DNA from: Bog-473 sp963782415
GTDB taxonomy: Bacteria; Actinomycetota; Acidimicrobiia; Acidimicrobiales; RAAP-2
Length of the DNA: 64,000 bases
Assembly: GCA_963782415.1 (NCBI GenBank)
Contig: CAWAJT010000002.1
Location: forward strand, 1 to 64,000
Direction: 5' to 3'
Made by a program: the position numbers and the translations under genes. Under the pieces are notes generated by a model. The model ran no database searches. It was not told where the DNA came from and saw only the letters and a program-made list of their open reading frames with translations. Positions 29,301-37,587 of this stretch are shown piece by piece. Every line of letters begins with the position of its first letter. Positions within the stretch are counted from its first letter, which is position 1.

Positions 29301-29765
29301 GCCGAGGAAGCCGAGCTCGTGGCCGACGAGATCCGGCAAATGCTCGGGACACCGTGGGTCGACCGCCACGGGGTGGAGCAGCCCTTGACGGTGGACGACT
29401 TCATGGTGGTCGCCCCCTATAACGACCAGGTGGCCCTGCTCGGCGCGACGCTCGACGCCGACCCCCGGACCCTGGGGATTCCGGTCGGGACGGTCGACAA
29501 GTTCCAAGGACGCGAGGCCGCGGTCGTCTTCTTCACCATGACGACGTCGTCGTCGGCCTCCATGCCGCGCAGCGCCGAGTTCCTCTTTTCGCGCAATCGC
29601 CTGAACGTGGCGGTCAGCCGGGCCCGCTGCCTGGCCTACCTCGTCTGCACGGAGGAGCTGCTCAACAGCCGGGCCCGGACCATGGAGGAGATGCGGCTCA
29701 TCTCCACGCTGTGCTCGTTCGTCGAATACGCCCAAACGGTGGTGCCGCCTGACGGCGTCACGTAA
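26370..29765 (+). CDS. RecB-like (TM0106-type) nuclease fused to SF1 helicase
   Basis: The 1131-residue protein starts at GTG 26370. The N-terminal half is a TM0106/Cas4-like RecB nuclease region: YEPVDAKLART holds the D-x-K catalytic pair and HCEFCEFAALCE holds cysteines of a probable iron-sulfur site. A second nuclease-like region has DVVLDFEGDPFW and YHYNHTERSAL. The C-terminal SF1 helicase has Walker A IQGPPGTGKTYWGAHL, Walker B VLIVDEAGQLALAD and motifs VGTVDKFQGREAAVVF and LNVAVSRARCLAYL. It resembles DNA repair or foreign-DNA-processing helicase-nucleases. No CRISPR array or other defence gene is adjacent. Confidence 0.88.
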   Translation: MADRLLSPSKITAWLDCGHYLTLRDRLDAGTLHTELTGFGSFARLLADKGSQHEAECLAHYRAMGRSIYEVPRRETGEQFDAWVARVGTPWDDGPDVIFQMPFVHDGMRGITDFLVRVADPARGACAYEPVDAKLARTEAKPGHVLQLCFYADALRAATGATPGHLHLWLGSGDVDTLVTREFHPYWRRLRGQLRQLLESDAPEQDTRPVPNMHCEFCEFAALCETQWRAEDSLFYVAGIRGTEVVDLEEADIVTLAALAAAPVEARTIRPDRLSRLVTQAELQVEARTKHDEPPPFRLAPAGEDPLWGHGLELLPEPDDGDVVLDFEGDPFWTVERGLFFLFGLVARGADGAWTFEARWAHDRAGEGRAAGDLIAYVERRRTDHPGMHVYHYNHTERSALQRLAAEHGVGEVALAELVDSGVFVDLLEVVRNAMQVGTESYSLKDIERLTAYTRGHEIDQGSAAVVEYERYMAKPDEAILGRIAAYNEDDVRATLTFRDWLVGLRSANLPWRAAVLDPEDEHPELDARVAALHAFGPDTPEHLLGDLLGYWMREFRAYKAPKLASTCRDTADMLDDPDVLAGLEFIGIEPRYSAKGKERKWPGARFRFPPQEISDALAGDGASVLYGSPEGPTAYSNISDLDDVAGELVLEWNDKAAEHGIHPSAVAFHDYVSPNPKPGALDSLAAAVLGDPAAPPPNAASLSLLRRDDPAFTAGGGPPGGSFTDDLDVMCGWVAHLDGSCISIQGPPGTGKTYWGAHLVHALIKAGCRVGITAMSHHAIDNLLEGILAVFDEMHDIEDLRAIRKVTNRNHPKLPGVTYVTGGNAPLAKSEWNLVAGTTWVFAGADLRAAPVDVLIVDEAGQLALADALAASTSATNVVLLGDPLQLPQVAQAVHPGGGGSSVLQHVLGEDVTMPRERGVFLTETRRMHPDVCRFISEEIYEGRLGSHADCARQGTAFGTGLRWLPADHDECATESAEEAELVADEIRQMLGTPWVDRHGVEQPLTVDDFMVVAPYNDQVALLGATLDADPRTLGIPVGTVDKFQGREAAVVFFTMTTSSSASMPRSAEFLFSRNRLNVAVSRARCLAYLVCTEELLNSRARTMEEMRLISTLCSFVEYAQTVVPPDGVT

Positions 29766-29768
29766 GCG

Positions 29769-30749
29769 TCAGTAGGCGGAGGCGTTCTCGAAGTAGCGCC
29801 GCGGCGTGTCGACGAGCATGGCGTCGATCTGCGCCTCGGTCACGCCCCGCTCGCGGATGTAGGGCAGGACGTCGTCATGGATATGGAGGTAGTTCCAGTC
29901 GGTCATCATGGCGAGCACGTTGGGGTCGATCCAGTCGATGTAGCAGGCGGCATCGTGCGCGAGCACCATGCGATCGGCGTAGCCGCGGCGGCACATCTCC
30001 ACCAGGGTGTCGGCCCGAGCCTCGAAGGTCGTCGCCACGTTGATGCCGAAGCGGTCCATGCCAAGGATGAAGCCCCCGTCGGCCAGCGCGCTGAGATGGT
30101 CGATGTCGGTGCTGTCGCCGGAATGGCCGAGCACCACCCGGGTCGGGTCGACGCCCTCCTCGTCACACAGGAGCGCCTTGACCGCTAGTCCGCTCTGAGT
30201 ATCTGGATGCGTGTGCACGGTGATCGGTGCGCCGGTGGTGCGGTGGGCCCGCGCCACAGCGCGCATGACGCGGGCGACGCCGTCGGTCATGCCCTGATGG
30301 TCGATGGCGCACTTGAGGAAGGCCGCCTTGACCGGCGTACCGGCGATGCCTTCGGTGATGTCGCTGACGAACATGTCCACCATCGGGTCGGGCACGCCCG
30401 GGGCGAGCGCCGGACCCCGGTAGTAGAAGAAGAACGGCACCTGGTCGTAGGTGTAGCACCCGGTGGCCGCGACGATGTGCAACTCGGGCACCTGCTCGGC
30501 GATGTGCTTGATGCGAGGGATGTAGCGCCCGAGGCCGATCACTGTGGGGTCGGCGATGCTGCGGATCCCCTGGGCCGCCAGAGCCTTGAGCTTGCCCACG
30601 GCATCGGCCACCCGGTCGTCCTCGCTACCCCACTCCGCCGGGTAGTTCTGCTGCACGTCGGGGTCGAGGACGAAGACGTGCTCGTGCATGTAGGTCCGCC
30701 CGAGATCTGCGGTATCGATCGCACCCCCGACGGTCTCGACGGTTGCCAT
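29769..30749 (-). CDS. Phosphotriesterase-like metal-dependent lactonase/hydrolase
   Basis: The 326-residue protein is an amidohydrolase-superfamily TIM barrel of the phosphotriesterase group. Ligands for the binuclear metal site are visible: TYMHEHVFV (HxH), the carboxylated Lys in AAFLKCAID, His in TVHTHPDTQ, His in VLGHSGD and Asp in VLAHDAACYIDW. Family members open lactones or hydrolyse organophosphate esters; a lactonase role is more likely for a chromosomal relative. It is divergent from the alpha-galactosidase and convergent with the helicase-nuclease. No signal peptide is seen, so it is cytoplasmic. Confidence 0.9.
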   Translation of the reverse strand: MATVETVGGAIDTADLGRTYMHEHVFVLDPDVQQNYPAEWGSEDDRVADAVGKLKALAAQGIRSIADPTVIGLGRYIPRIKHIAEQVPELHIVAATGCYTYDQVPFFFYYRGPALAPGVPDPMVDMFVSDITEGIAGTPVKAAFLKCAIDHQGMTDGVARVMRAVARAHRTTGAPITVHTHPDTQSGLAVKALLCDEEGVDPTRVVLGHSGDSTDIDHLSALADGGFILGMDRFGINVATTFEARADTLVEMCRRGYADRMVLAHDAACYIDWIDPNVLAMMTDWNYLHIHDDVLPYIRERGVTEAQIDAMLVDTPRRYFENASAY

Positions 30750-30884
30750 GTCCCCCCACTCCTCTTTGTCTTGTGCTGTGTCCTTTCTACTTTGTCTCCG
30801 GCCGAGCGCTCTTGCTCCCGTGGTCCGCCCCTGAGGGAGCGCCCGGGCCTTGGCGCAACGTCAGGGCTCTGCAATGGTGATCGG

Positions 30885-32984
30885 ATGCACAGCGTCGTCG
30901 CGTCGTCCCAGGGCTCCGGCTACGGCTTCTTGGTCGACGACCATTCCCGGCTGCGCCAGGCCGGGTTCGGGCCCGACATCGACGCCCACATGGAGCGACT
31001 GCCCGACGGCATCCCCGCTGCGCTGTATCCACTGGCCTATCCGGCCTACGACGAGGAGCCGACCCGGGCGCCCGCGCTGCGCGTCACCCACGGCGACGGC
31101 TCCACGACGACACGCCTGCGCGTCGACGACGTCCGCGTGGACGGCCTGCAGACCGACCTGCACCTCGTCGACCCCGACTGCCCGCTGGAGGTCACGTTGT
31201 CGTTCCACGCCGACGACCACGGCGTCCTGCGCCAGTGGGTGCGCATCACCAACCGCCAGACGAGGCCGGTGACGCTGCACGAGGTCGCCGCCGCCTCGCC
31301 GCTCCTGGCCACTCCCGCGCCGCATCTGACCCACTTCGGCGGGGGTGACTGGGCCGCAGAGTGGACGACCACGACCGAGGCGCTGACGCCGGGGACCAAG
31401 GTCGTCGAGTCGCGCGGAGGGGTGCAGCCCCACCTGCGATCCTGCCCGTTCTTCCTGCTGAGTCCCGAGGGATTGCCCCAGGAGTCGAGCGGACCCGTCC
31501 TCGCCGGTGCGCTGGCGTGGGGCGGCAACACCCGATTCGCCTTCGAGCGGACGACGACCGCCTCGGTGCGGGTCTGGTGCGGGCACAACCCGGCCGCATC
31601 GGAGTACGTGCTCGATCCCGGCGCCACGTTCGTCACCCCCGAGCAGGTCTGGCTGTGGTCGACCGAGGGAGTCGGCCCGCTGACACGCCGCTTCCACCGC
31701 TGGGTTCGGGCCCACGCCGTGCGCGACGGCGACGCACTGCGTCCGATCGTCGTCAACAATTGGGAGGCCACCTTCTTCTCGTTCGACACCGACCGGATTC
31801 TGGGCCTCATCGACCACGCGGCGCACCTCGACGCCGAGCTCTTCCTGCTCGACGACGGCTGGTTCGGCCAGAGCCATCCCCGCGACGACGACACGACGGG
31901 GCTGGGCGACTGGGCGGTCGACCAGGCCAAGCTGCCGGGCGGCCTCGGCCCCCTGATGCAGCGGGCCGAGGAGCGGGGCCTCCGATTCGGGCTGTGGGTC
32001 GAGCCCGAGATGGTGAACCCGGACTCCACGCTCTACGGCGAGCACCCCGACTGGGTGGTGGGCCAACCGACGCGGCGCCCGCGCCGATGGCGGAACCAGC
32101 TCGTCCTCGACGTCCTGCGGCCCGATGTCGCCGACTTCGTGTGCGGCGTGGTGGACCGCATCCTGACGGAGAACCCGGGCATCAGCTACCTGAAGTGGGA
32201 CGCCAACCGGCCCTTGACAGACCCCGGGTCTCCCATGCTGCGCGGCGACCGACAGGCCAACTACTGGGTCGATCACGCCCGGGCCACCTGGCACCTGATG
32301 GAGACCGTGGCCGAGCGGCACCCCGAGCAGACGCTCATGCTCTGCGCCTCGGGCGGCGGAAGGGTCGACCTCGGATCGCTGCGCTATTTCCACGAGGTCT
32401 GGCTCTCGGACAACACCGATCCGCTCGACCGGGTACGGATGCAATGGGCTGCCTCGCACTTCCTACCGGCCAACGTGGTCGGCGCCCACGTGACCCGGGA
32501 AGGCGACCGGCCGCTGGCCTTCGGCTGCGCCGTCGCCATGAGCGCACGGTTCGGCTTCGACATCGACTTGAGCGCCATGACCGACAGCGAGCTGGCCGTC
32601 TGCCGTCGGGCCGTGGCGCTCTACCGGGACATCCGGCCGCTCGTCCAACGAGGGGACCTGTGGCGGCTGGTGCCGCCGGGCGAACGCGCCGCCCTGGCCT
32701 ATGCCGCCGCGGACGCCCGGCGCGCCGTCGTCTTCGGGTTCCAGTTCACCGCGGCAACAGAGCACGCCGAACCGCTCCGGCCGGGTGGACTCGACCCCGA
32801 CCGGGTCTACGAGGTGACCACCGTCGACCTGGCGGCGGACGGCGATCAGGGTGGGGGCCAGGTTGACCGGCGACGGGGGACGGCACTGCTCGACGACGGT
32901 CTCGAGTGGCCGCTGCACGAGCCCTGCACGGCCCGCATCTGGGTGCTCCAATCGGCGGCGGGCGGCGCAGCGCGACAGGCGTAG
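30885..32984 (+). CDS. GH36-type alpha-galactosidase
   Basis: From ATG 30885 (699 residues) the protein has the N-terminal beta-sandwich and central TIM barrel of GH36. Motifs are VNNWEATFFSF, LFLLDDGWFGQ, FGLWVEPEMVNPDS, the nucleophile Asp in SYLKWDANRPL, CASGGGRVDLG and the acid/base Asp in WLSDNTDPLDR. It hydrolyses terminal alpha-galactosyl residues of oligosaccharides in the cytoplasm (no signal peptide). An open frame extends far upstream across the divergent gene but is not native. No sugar transporter is adjacent. It precedes the operon beginning at 33103 by 118 bases. Confidence 0.92.
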   Translation: MHSVVASSQGSGYGFLVDDHSRLRQAGFGPDIDAHMERLPDGIPAALYPLAYPAYDEEPTRAPALRVTHGDGSTTTRLRVDDVRVDGLQTDLHLVDPDCPLEVTLSFHADDHGVLRQWVRITNRQTRPVTLHEVAAASPLLATPAPHLTHFGGGDWAAEWTTTTEALTPGTKVVESRGGVQPHLRSCPFFLLSPEGLPQESSGPVLAGALAWGGNTRFAFERTTTASVRVWCGHNPAASEYVLDPGATFVTPEQVWLWSTEGVGPLTRRFHRWVRAHAVRDGDALRPIVVNNWEATFFSFDTDRILGLIDHAAHLDAELFLLDDGWFGQSHPRDDDTTGLGDWAVDQAKLPGGLGPLMQRAEERGLRFGLWVEPEMVNPDSTLYGEHPDWVVGQPTRRPRRWRNQLVLDVLRPDVADFVCGVVDRILTENPGISYLKWDANRPLTDPGSPMLRGDRQANYWVDHARATWHLMETVAERHPEQTLMLCASGGGRVDLGSLRYFHEVWLSDNTDPLDRVRMQWAASHFLPANVVGAHVTREGDRPLAFGCAVAMSARFGFDIDLSAMTDSELAVCRRAVALYRDIRPLVQRGDLWRLVPPGERAALAYAAADARRAVVFGFQFTAATEHAEPLRPGGLDPDRVYEVTTVDLAADGDQGGGQVDRRRGTALLDDGLEWPLHEPCTARIWVLQSAAGGAARQA

Positions 32985-33102
32985 CGTCCAGCTTTGGCGG
33001 GCGTCGCGTGGAATTCATCTGGGGTTGCAGGACAGATCTCGGCTATCGTGCCCAGGTCAGCGGCATCTGCAGGGACGGCCGCACGGCGCACTGGAGGACG
33101 GC

Positions 33103-34290
33103 ATGGCGAAAGATGCCGACAGCGGGGACCTCAGCGACGGCGACGTGACGTGTGCCGCCGTACCGGTGGACGTCGAGGGCAAGCAGGCGGTCTGGATCTT
33201 CACCGAGTTCGAGACCAAGGAGTCGCTGAAGACGCTGCGCGACTGGCTGATCCCGGATCATTGGCCCACGTGGGGCGGCGAGATGTTCAAGGAGATGCGG
33301 CCGCTCGGTTCCCTCGACCTGCGTTCGAGCGGGGCCGGCGGGAAGCAAACGCACTCCCGCTATCTCGAGGTGGTCGAGATCGGAGGCCATCGCCTGGAGA
33401 CGGAACTGCGCTGCGAGTTCAAGTCGGCCGAGAAGTGGGCCGCCACGAGCTTCGACCTCGAACGCAGCATCGGCGACATGCTGCAAGTCGACCGCGGCTA
33501 CCTCATGGTGGTCTCGGCCGGCGGCCGGCGCCACGTCAAGGCGCTGAAGGTCGTCGGATTCACGAACACGCTGCTCAACACCGTCGCAACGCAGATGTGT
33601 CCCGAGTGGAGCGTGTGGGTGCAGCGGGCGACCGAGGTCAGCGCCGTCCAGGCCGCGGGGGGCACCGTCAGTGCGACGCCGGGCTCGGTCGGCGACTCCG
33701 ACCCGCGGGTGTCGTGGTCGACCGAAGGTGCGGCGGCGTTCACCGGCGGCATGGCCGATCAGCTCGTCAGCTCCGTCACCGACATGATGGAGTTCTACGG
33801 CCCGTTCGTGACCGATGTCAGCGAGCGGGTCTGGTCGGGCCACTACGGACAGGTAGACCTGGCGAACGACTCCAGTCGGCTCTTCCAGCGCCTGGCCCGC
33901 GACTGGTCGCGCTGCTGGCAGGCCGGCATGGAGGGGATCTCGAATTGGGCGGAGGTCACCGTGCGGCCAACCGCCGGCGCGGACCCCGGACGGACCTCCC
34001 GGACCCTCGAACACACGACGCTCATGGTGAAGGCCCGCTCGGAGGGCGCACGCGTGAGCGTCACGGACCTCACCCGGGTGGGCGGGAGCAGGCCCGCGAC
34101 CATCAAGGCGTCCGACATCACCGTCACGCCGCCGGTGATCGACCAGGCGGGCCGTGCCTACGTCACCATGCAGGCCGACACCACCACTGTGCCCGCCGGC
34201 CTGTACGAGGGATCACTGGTGGCCGGGGCGGGCGGCAAGGAGGCTCCGGCCCTCTTCTACGTGAGCCACGCCCAGCCCGCGGGAGACTGA
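33103..34290 (+). CDS. SRPBCC-like / helical / Ig-like three-part protein of unknown function
   Basis: The 395-residue protein starts at ATG 33103 behind GGAGG. Residues about 15-190 look like a START/polyketide-cyclase-like fold (SRYLEVVEIGGHRLETELRC, MCPEWSVWVQRATE); this is tentative. Residues about 225-290 are helical and phasin-like (MADQLVSSVTDMMEF, WSRCWQAGMEGISNW). The last 90 residues are an Ig-like beta domain ending VPAGLYEGSLVAGAGG. The protein at 39744 repeats the helical plus Ig-like layout with a matching AGTYHGLVLA motif. It is first in a tightly packed block with a cyclase-AAA+ regulator and isoprenoid enzymes. A lipid- or isoprenoid-binding role is inferred. Confidence 0.7.
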   Translation: MAKDADSGDLSDGDVTCAAVPVDVEGKQAVWIFTEFETKESLKTLRDWLIPDHWPTWGGEMFKEMRPLGSLDLRSSGAGGKQTHSRYLEVVEIGGHRLETELRCEFKSAEKWAATSFDLERSIGDMLQVDRGYLMVVSAGGRRHVKALKVVGFTNTLLNTVATQMCPEWSVWVQRATEVSAVQAAGGTVSATPGSVGDSDPRVSWSTEGAAAFTGGMADQLVSSVTDMMEFYGPFVTDVSERVWSGHYGQVDLANDSSRLFQRLARDWSRCWQAGMEGISNWAEVTVRPTAGADPGRTSRTLEHTTLMVKARSEGARVSVTDLTRVGGSRPATIKASDITVTPPVIDQAGRAYVTMQADTTTVPAGLYEGSLVAGAGGKEAPALFYVSHAQPAGD

Positions 34291-34302
34291 GGGGTCGCCG
34301 CG

Positions 34303-37300
34303 GTGGGCGCAGACGACGAGCGGATGGCATCGGCCGAAGAGCGCCTGGCGCTGCTCATCAACCGGCTCTTGGCGTCCATGGACGCCGCCGCCTCCATCGG
34401 GGCCTGGGACCGTGTGGTCGAGCAGGCCGACGACGTGCTGGCGGTCGACCCGTCCAACCAGCGGGCCGCCTCCATGCTCGAGCGGGCCACGCTCGAGCGG
34501 TCTCTGCCCGGCGGACAGCGTGCCTTCGTGAGTCTGGTGTTCGCCGACATTGTGCAGTCGACCGACATGGCCGAGGTGTCCGAGCCCGAGGTGATTCAAG
34601 ACGTCTTCGTCCTCTACCGCCGGGTCGCGGCGGAGACCATCGAGGAGCTGGGCGGGCGCGTGCTGCAGTTCCAGGGCGACGGCGTGGTGGCCTGTTTCGG
34701 CTATCCGGTTGCCCACGAGGACGACGCCCGCCGGGCGGTCCTGGCCGGGCTCCGCCTGGTCGAGCGCATGGAGCACGCGGGCATCGAATTCGACGCGCCT
34801 CTACGACATTGCGCCGGCCATCCGCGTCGGCGTCCACTCGGGCACCGTGGTGATCGCCGGGCTCGCCTCGGGAGTCATCGACGGTTCGGCCCTGGCGGGG
34901 TCGGTCCCCAACGTGGCGGCGCGCCTGCAGGGTGAGGCAGAGCCAGGGACGGTGTACGTCAGCCAGACCACGCAACAGGTCGTCCAGCCCCACTTCGAGC
35001 TGCAGCCGGTCGGGGCGCGCGCGCTCAAGGGCATCACCCGCCCCATGGAGCTCTACCGGGTGGTGCGCTCGAACCTGGCCGCCCCACCGTCGGGACGGGG
35101 GATGCCCGAGTCGGTGGCTCTCGTCGGCCGGGAGAACCAGAGCCGGCTGCTGCGCTTCACCTGGAAGCGACTCACGCACGACGCCGGCAACCCCGCGGCG
35201 CGGCCCGAAGAGACGGTGGTCGTCGTGCGAGGCGTCGCGGGCATCGGGAAGTCGGCGCTGGCGGCCGAGCTGGCGGCGCACGTCCATCTCGAGGGGGGCC
35301 TCGTTCTCGAACTGAACTGCTCGCCGTATCACGGCAACGTGGCCCTGTGGCCGATCGGGCGCATGCTCGAACAGCTGCTCGCCTTCTACCCGGACCAGCC
35401 GGCGGAGGACCGGCTCACGGAGCTGGAGCGCCAATTGGCGAATGCCGGCCTGCCGAGTGACGCAGTGCCACTGATGGCGCCGCTGCTCGGTCTGGCCGCC
35501 GACGAACGCTGGGTGCGCCCGCAGGTGGACGCTCTGGCGCTGCGACAGCAGACGCTGCAGGTGCTCGTCACCTGGTTGGCCCACACGGCAGCGACCACAC
35601 CGAGCCTGGTCCTGGCCGAGGACCTTCATTGGGCCGACCCGACGACGGTCGAGCTCCTGGGACTGCTGGCAAACGAAGGTGTGCCGGGGACGATGATCCT
35701 GATCACCAGCCGGCATCCGGTGACCGCCCCGTGGGCATCGTCCGTGGTCGACGTCGCGCTCGAGCCCCTGGGTGAGAAAGAAGCAGCGGGGTTGGTCGCC
35801 GCGCTGACCGACGGCGAGGTCGATGCCGTGCAGTGCCGGCAGATCGTGGAGCAGGGCGCGGGGCTGCCGTTGTTCTTGCAGGAGCTGACGCGCAGCGCCG
35901 TGAGCGCGAGCCCCGGCGAAGTGCTGCCGCCGCGCATCCACGAGATCCTCACCGCACGCCTGCGGGCGCCCGGCGTCGATCTGCGCGTGGCGCAGCTGGC
36001 GGCGACGCTCGGCGCCGAATTCGACGAGGAGCCACTGCGCCAGCTGGCCGGGCGCGACGTCGACGCGGCGCTGTTCCGTCTGGAGGACGCCGCGCTCATC
36101 GAACGCGTCGCCGAGGTACGCCTCGGTCGCTACCGCTTCCGCCACGGTCTCATGCGCGACACCGCCTACGAAACGCAGGTGCTGGCGGTCCGCCAGCAGA
36201 GCCACCGCAGCGTGGCGGAATTGCTCGCCACCACCGCCACCACGCCCGGCGATCTGGCCGTGGTGGCCCAGCACTGGGACCTGGCCGAAGATGTGGCCCA
36301 GTCGGTACCCGCCTACATCGTGGCCGCGCAGGCGGCGCAGTCGACGGCCAGCCACACCGAGGCGCGCCAGCTGCTCGACCGGGCCCAGGAGCTGACGGCG
36401 ACGATGGCCGACGGCGATGAGCAGGCACTGACCGAACTGATGATCCGCACGCAGCGCACCGTCAGCACCAGCTCGCTCTACGGCTACGGCTACCCCGACG
36501 TGTACGACGACTTCACCGTCGCCGAGGAGATCTGCCGCCGGCTCAACAACCGACCCGAGATCATGCCGGCGCAGGTCGGCATCTGGAGCTACCTGCTCGT
36601 GCGCGGCTCGGTGGACGCCGCGGCGGTCGTGCTCGAACCGCTGACCGACGTGCTCGACGACCCCGCCGCCGCCTGGTTCGCGCCCGAGATCAAGTCATGC
36701 ATGGGGTACGGCGCCTTCTACCAGGGGCGCCTGGACGACGCCCATCGCGTCCTCGTCGAGGCATGGGAGGGTTACCGCGCCCGGTCCGACGACGCGGCGT
36801 CCTCCCCGTTCTGGCCCCTCCCGCACGATCCGGTGCCCATCACCGCGGTCGCGCTGGCGTGCGTGTGCGCGCTGCAAGGAGCCACCGAGGAGAGCGCGCT
36901 GTGGGAGCGGCGGGCCGTGACCACGGCCGAAGAGCTCGACTTCCCCTCCGGGCCCTTCAGTGCGGCGTTCGTGTCGGTCTACCTCGCCTGGATCCGCATG
37001 ATCACGGGGAGGACCGACGAGGCGCGCCAGTTCGGACAGCGCACCATCGAGATCGCCGAGCGCTGCCGCTTCGACTACTTCCAGATGCTCGGCACGCAGT
37101 ATCTCCTGCTGCCCGAGCCCGACCGACCCTGCGACGCCGATGCGCTCGAACAGTACGGGCTCGGTCTCGACCTCATCGGCCATTCCGCCTTCCGCCCCAC
37201 GCACCTCGGACTCGTGGCCGCCAATCACCACTATCTCGGCCACGCCGAACAGGCACTCGGTGCGCTGGAGGAGGCGCTGGCGCGGTCGGCATCCTCCGGG

Positions 37301-37586
37301 GAACTGGTGCACCAACCGGACCTGTTGCGCCTGCGGGCCGAGATCCTCCGCGTGTCCCAGCCCAAGCGGACCGACGAGGCGGCCAAGGACCTCGAATCGG
37401 CCATTGAGATCGGCTTGGCCCAGGGATCCCTCGTCCTGGCACTGCGGGCGGCCAACGACCTGGCCCAATTGCCCGCGTGACCGGCCACCCGATTGGAGTG
37501 ACCGCATGCGCGCCGTGCTGGCGCGCTTCCCGCCGAATTCGTCCAGCCCAGAATACGGGGAGGCGCTCGTCCTCCTGGAGCTCTGA
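34303..37586 (+). CDS. Class III cyclase-domain / AAA+ / TPR signalling protein, two frame breaks
   Basis: An N-terminal helical segment precedes a nucleotidyl-cyclase homology domain (FVSLVFADIVQSTDMAE, RVLQFQGDGVVACFGYP, then after a break IRVGVHSGTVVIAG and PNVAARLQG). An AAA_16 ATPase (Walker A VRGVAGIGKSAL; LVLAEDLHWADPTT) and a long TPR-like C-terminus follow. The frame breaks at a CC pair (34798-34799). A second break at about 37465-37475 restores a C-terminus ending EYGEALVLLEL at 37586, one base before the next ATG. Related proteins are large sensory ATPases; the metal-binding Asp of VFADIVQST is present, so cyclase activity is possible. It probably regulates the operon. Confidence 0.8.
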
Positions 37587-37587
37587 G

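Noticed and set aside
30207..30884. N-terminal extension of the alpha-galactosidase
   Set aside because: It lies antisense to the phosphotriesterase-like gene and has no family similarity; GH36 sequence begins after ATG 30885.
37477..37587. A separate short gene between the AAA+ regulator and the FAD oxidoreductase
   Set aside because: The peptide DRMRAVLARF...EALVLLEL continues the TPR protein after a one-base break at a CCC run, so it is better read as its true C-terminus.
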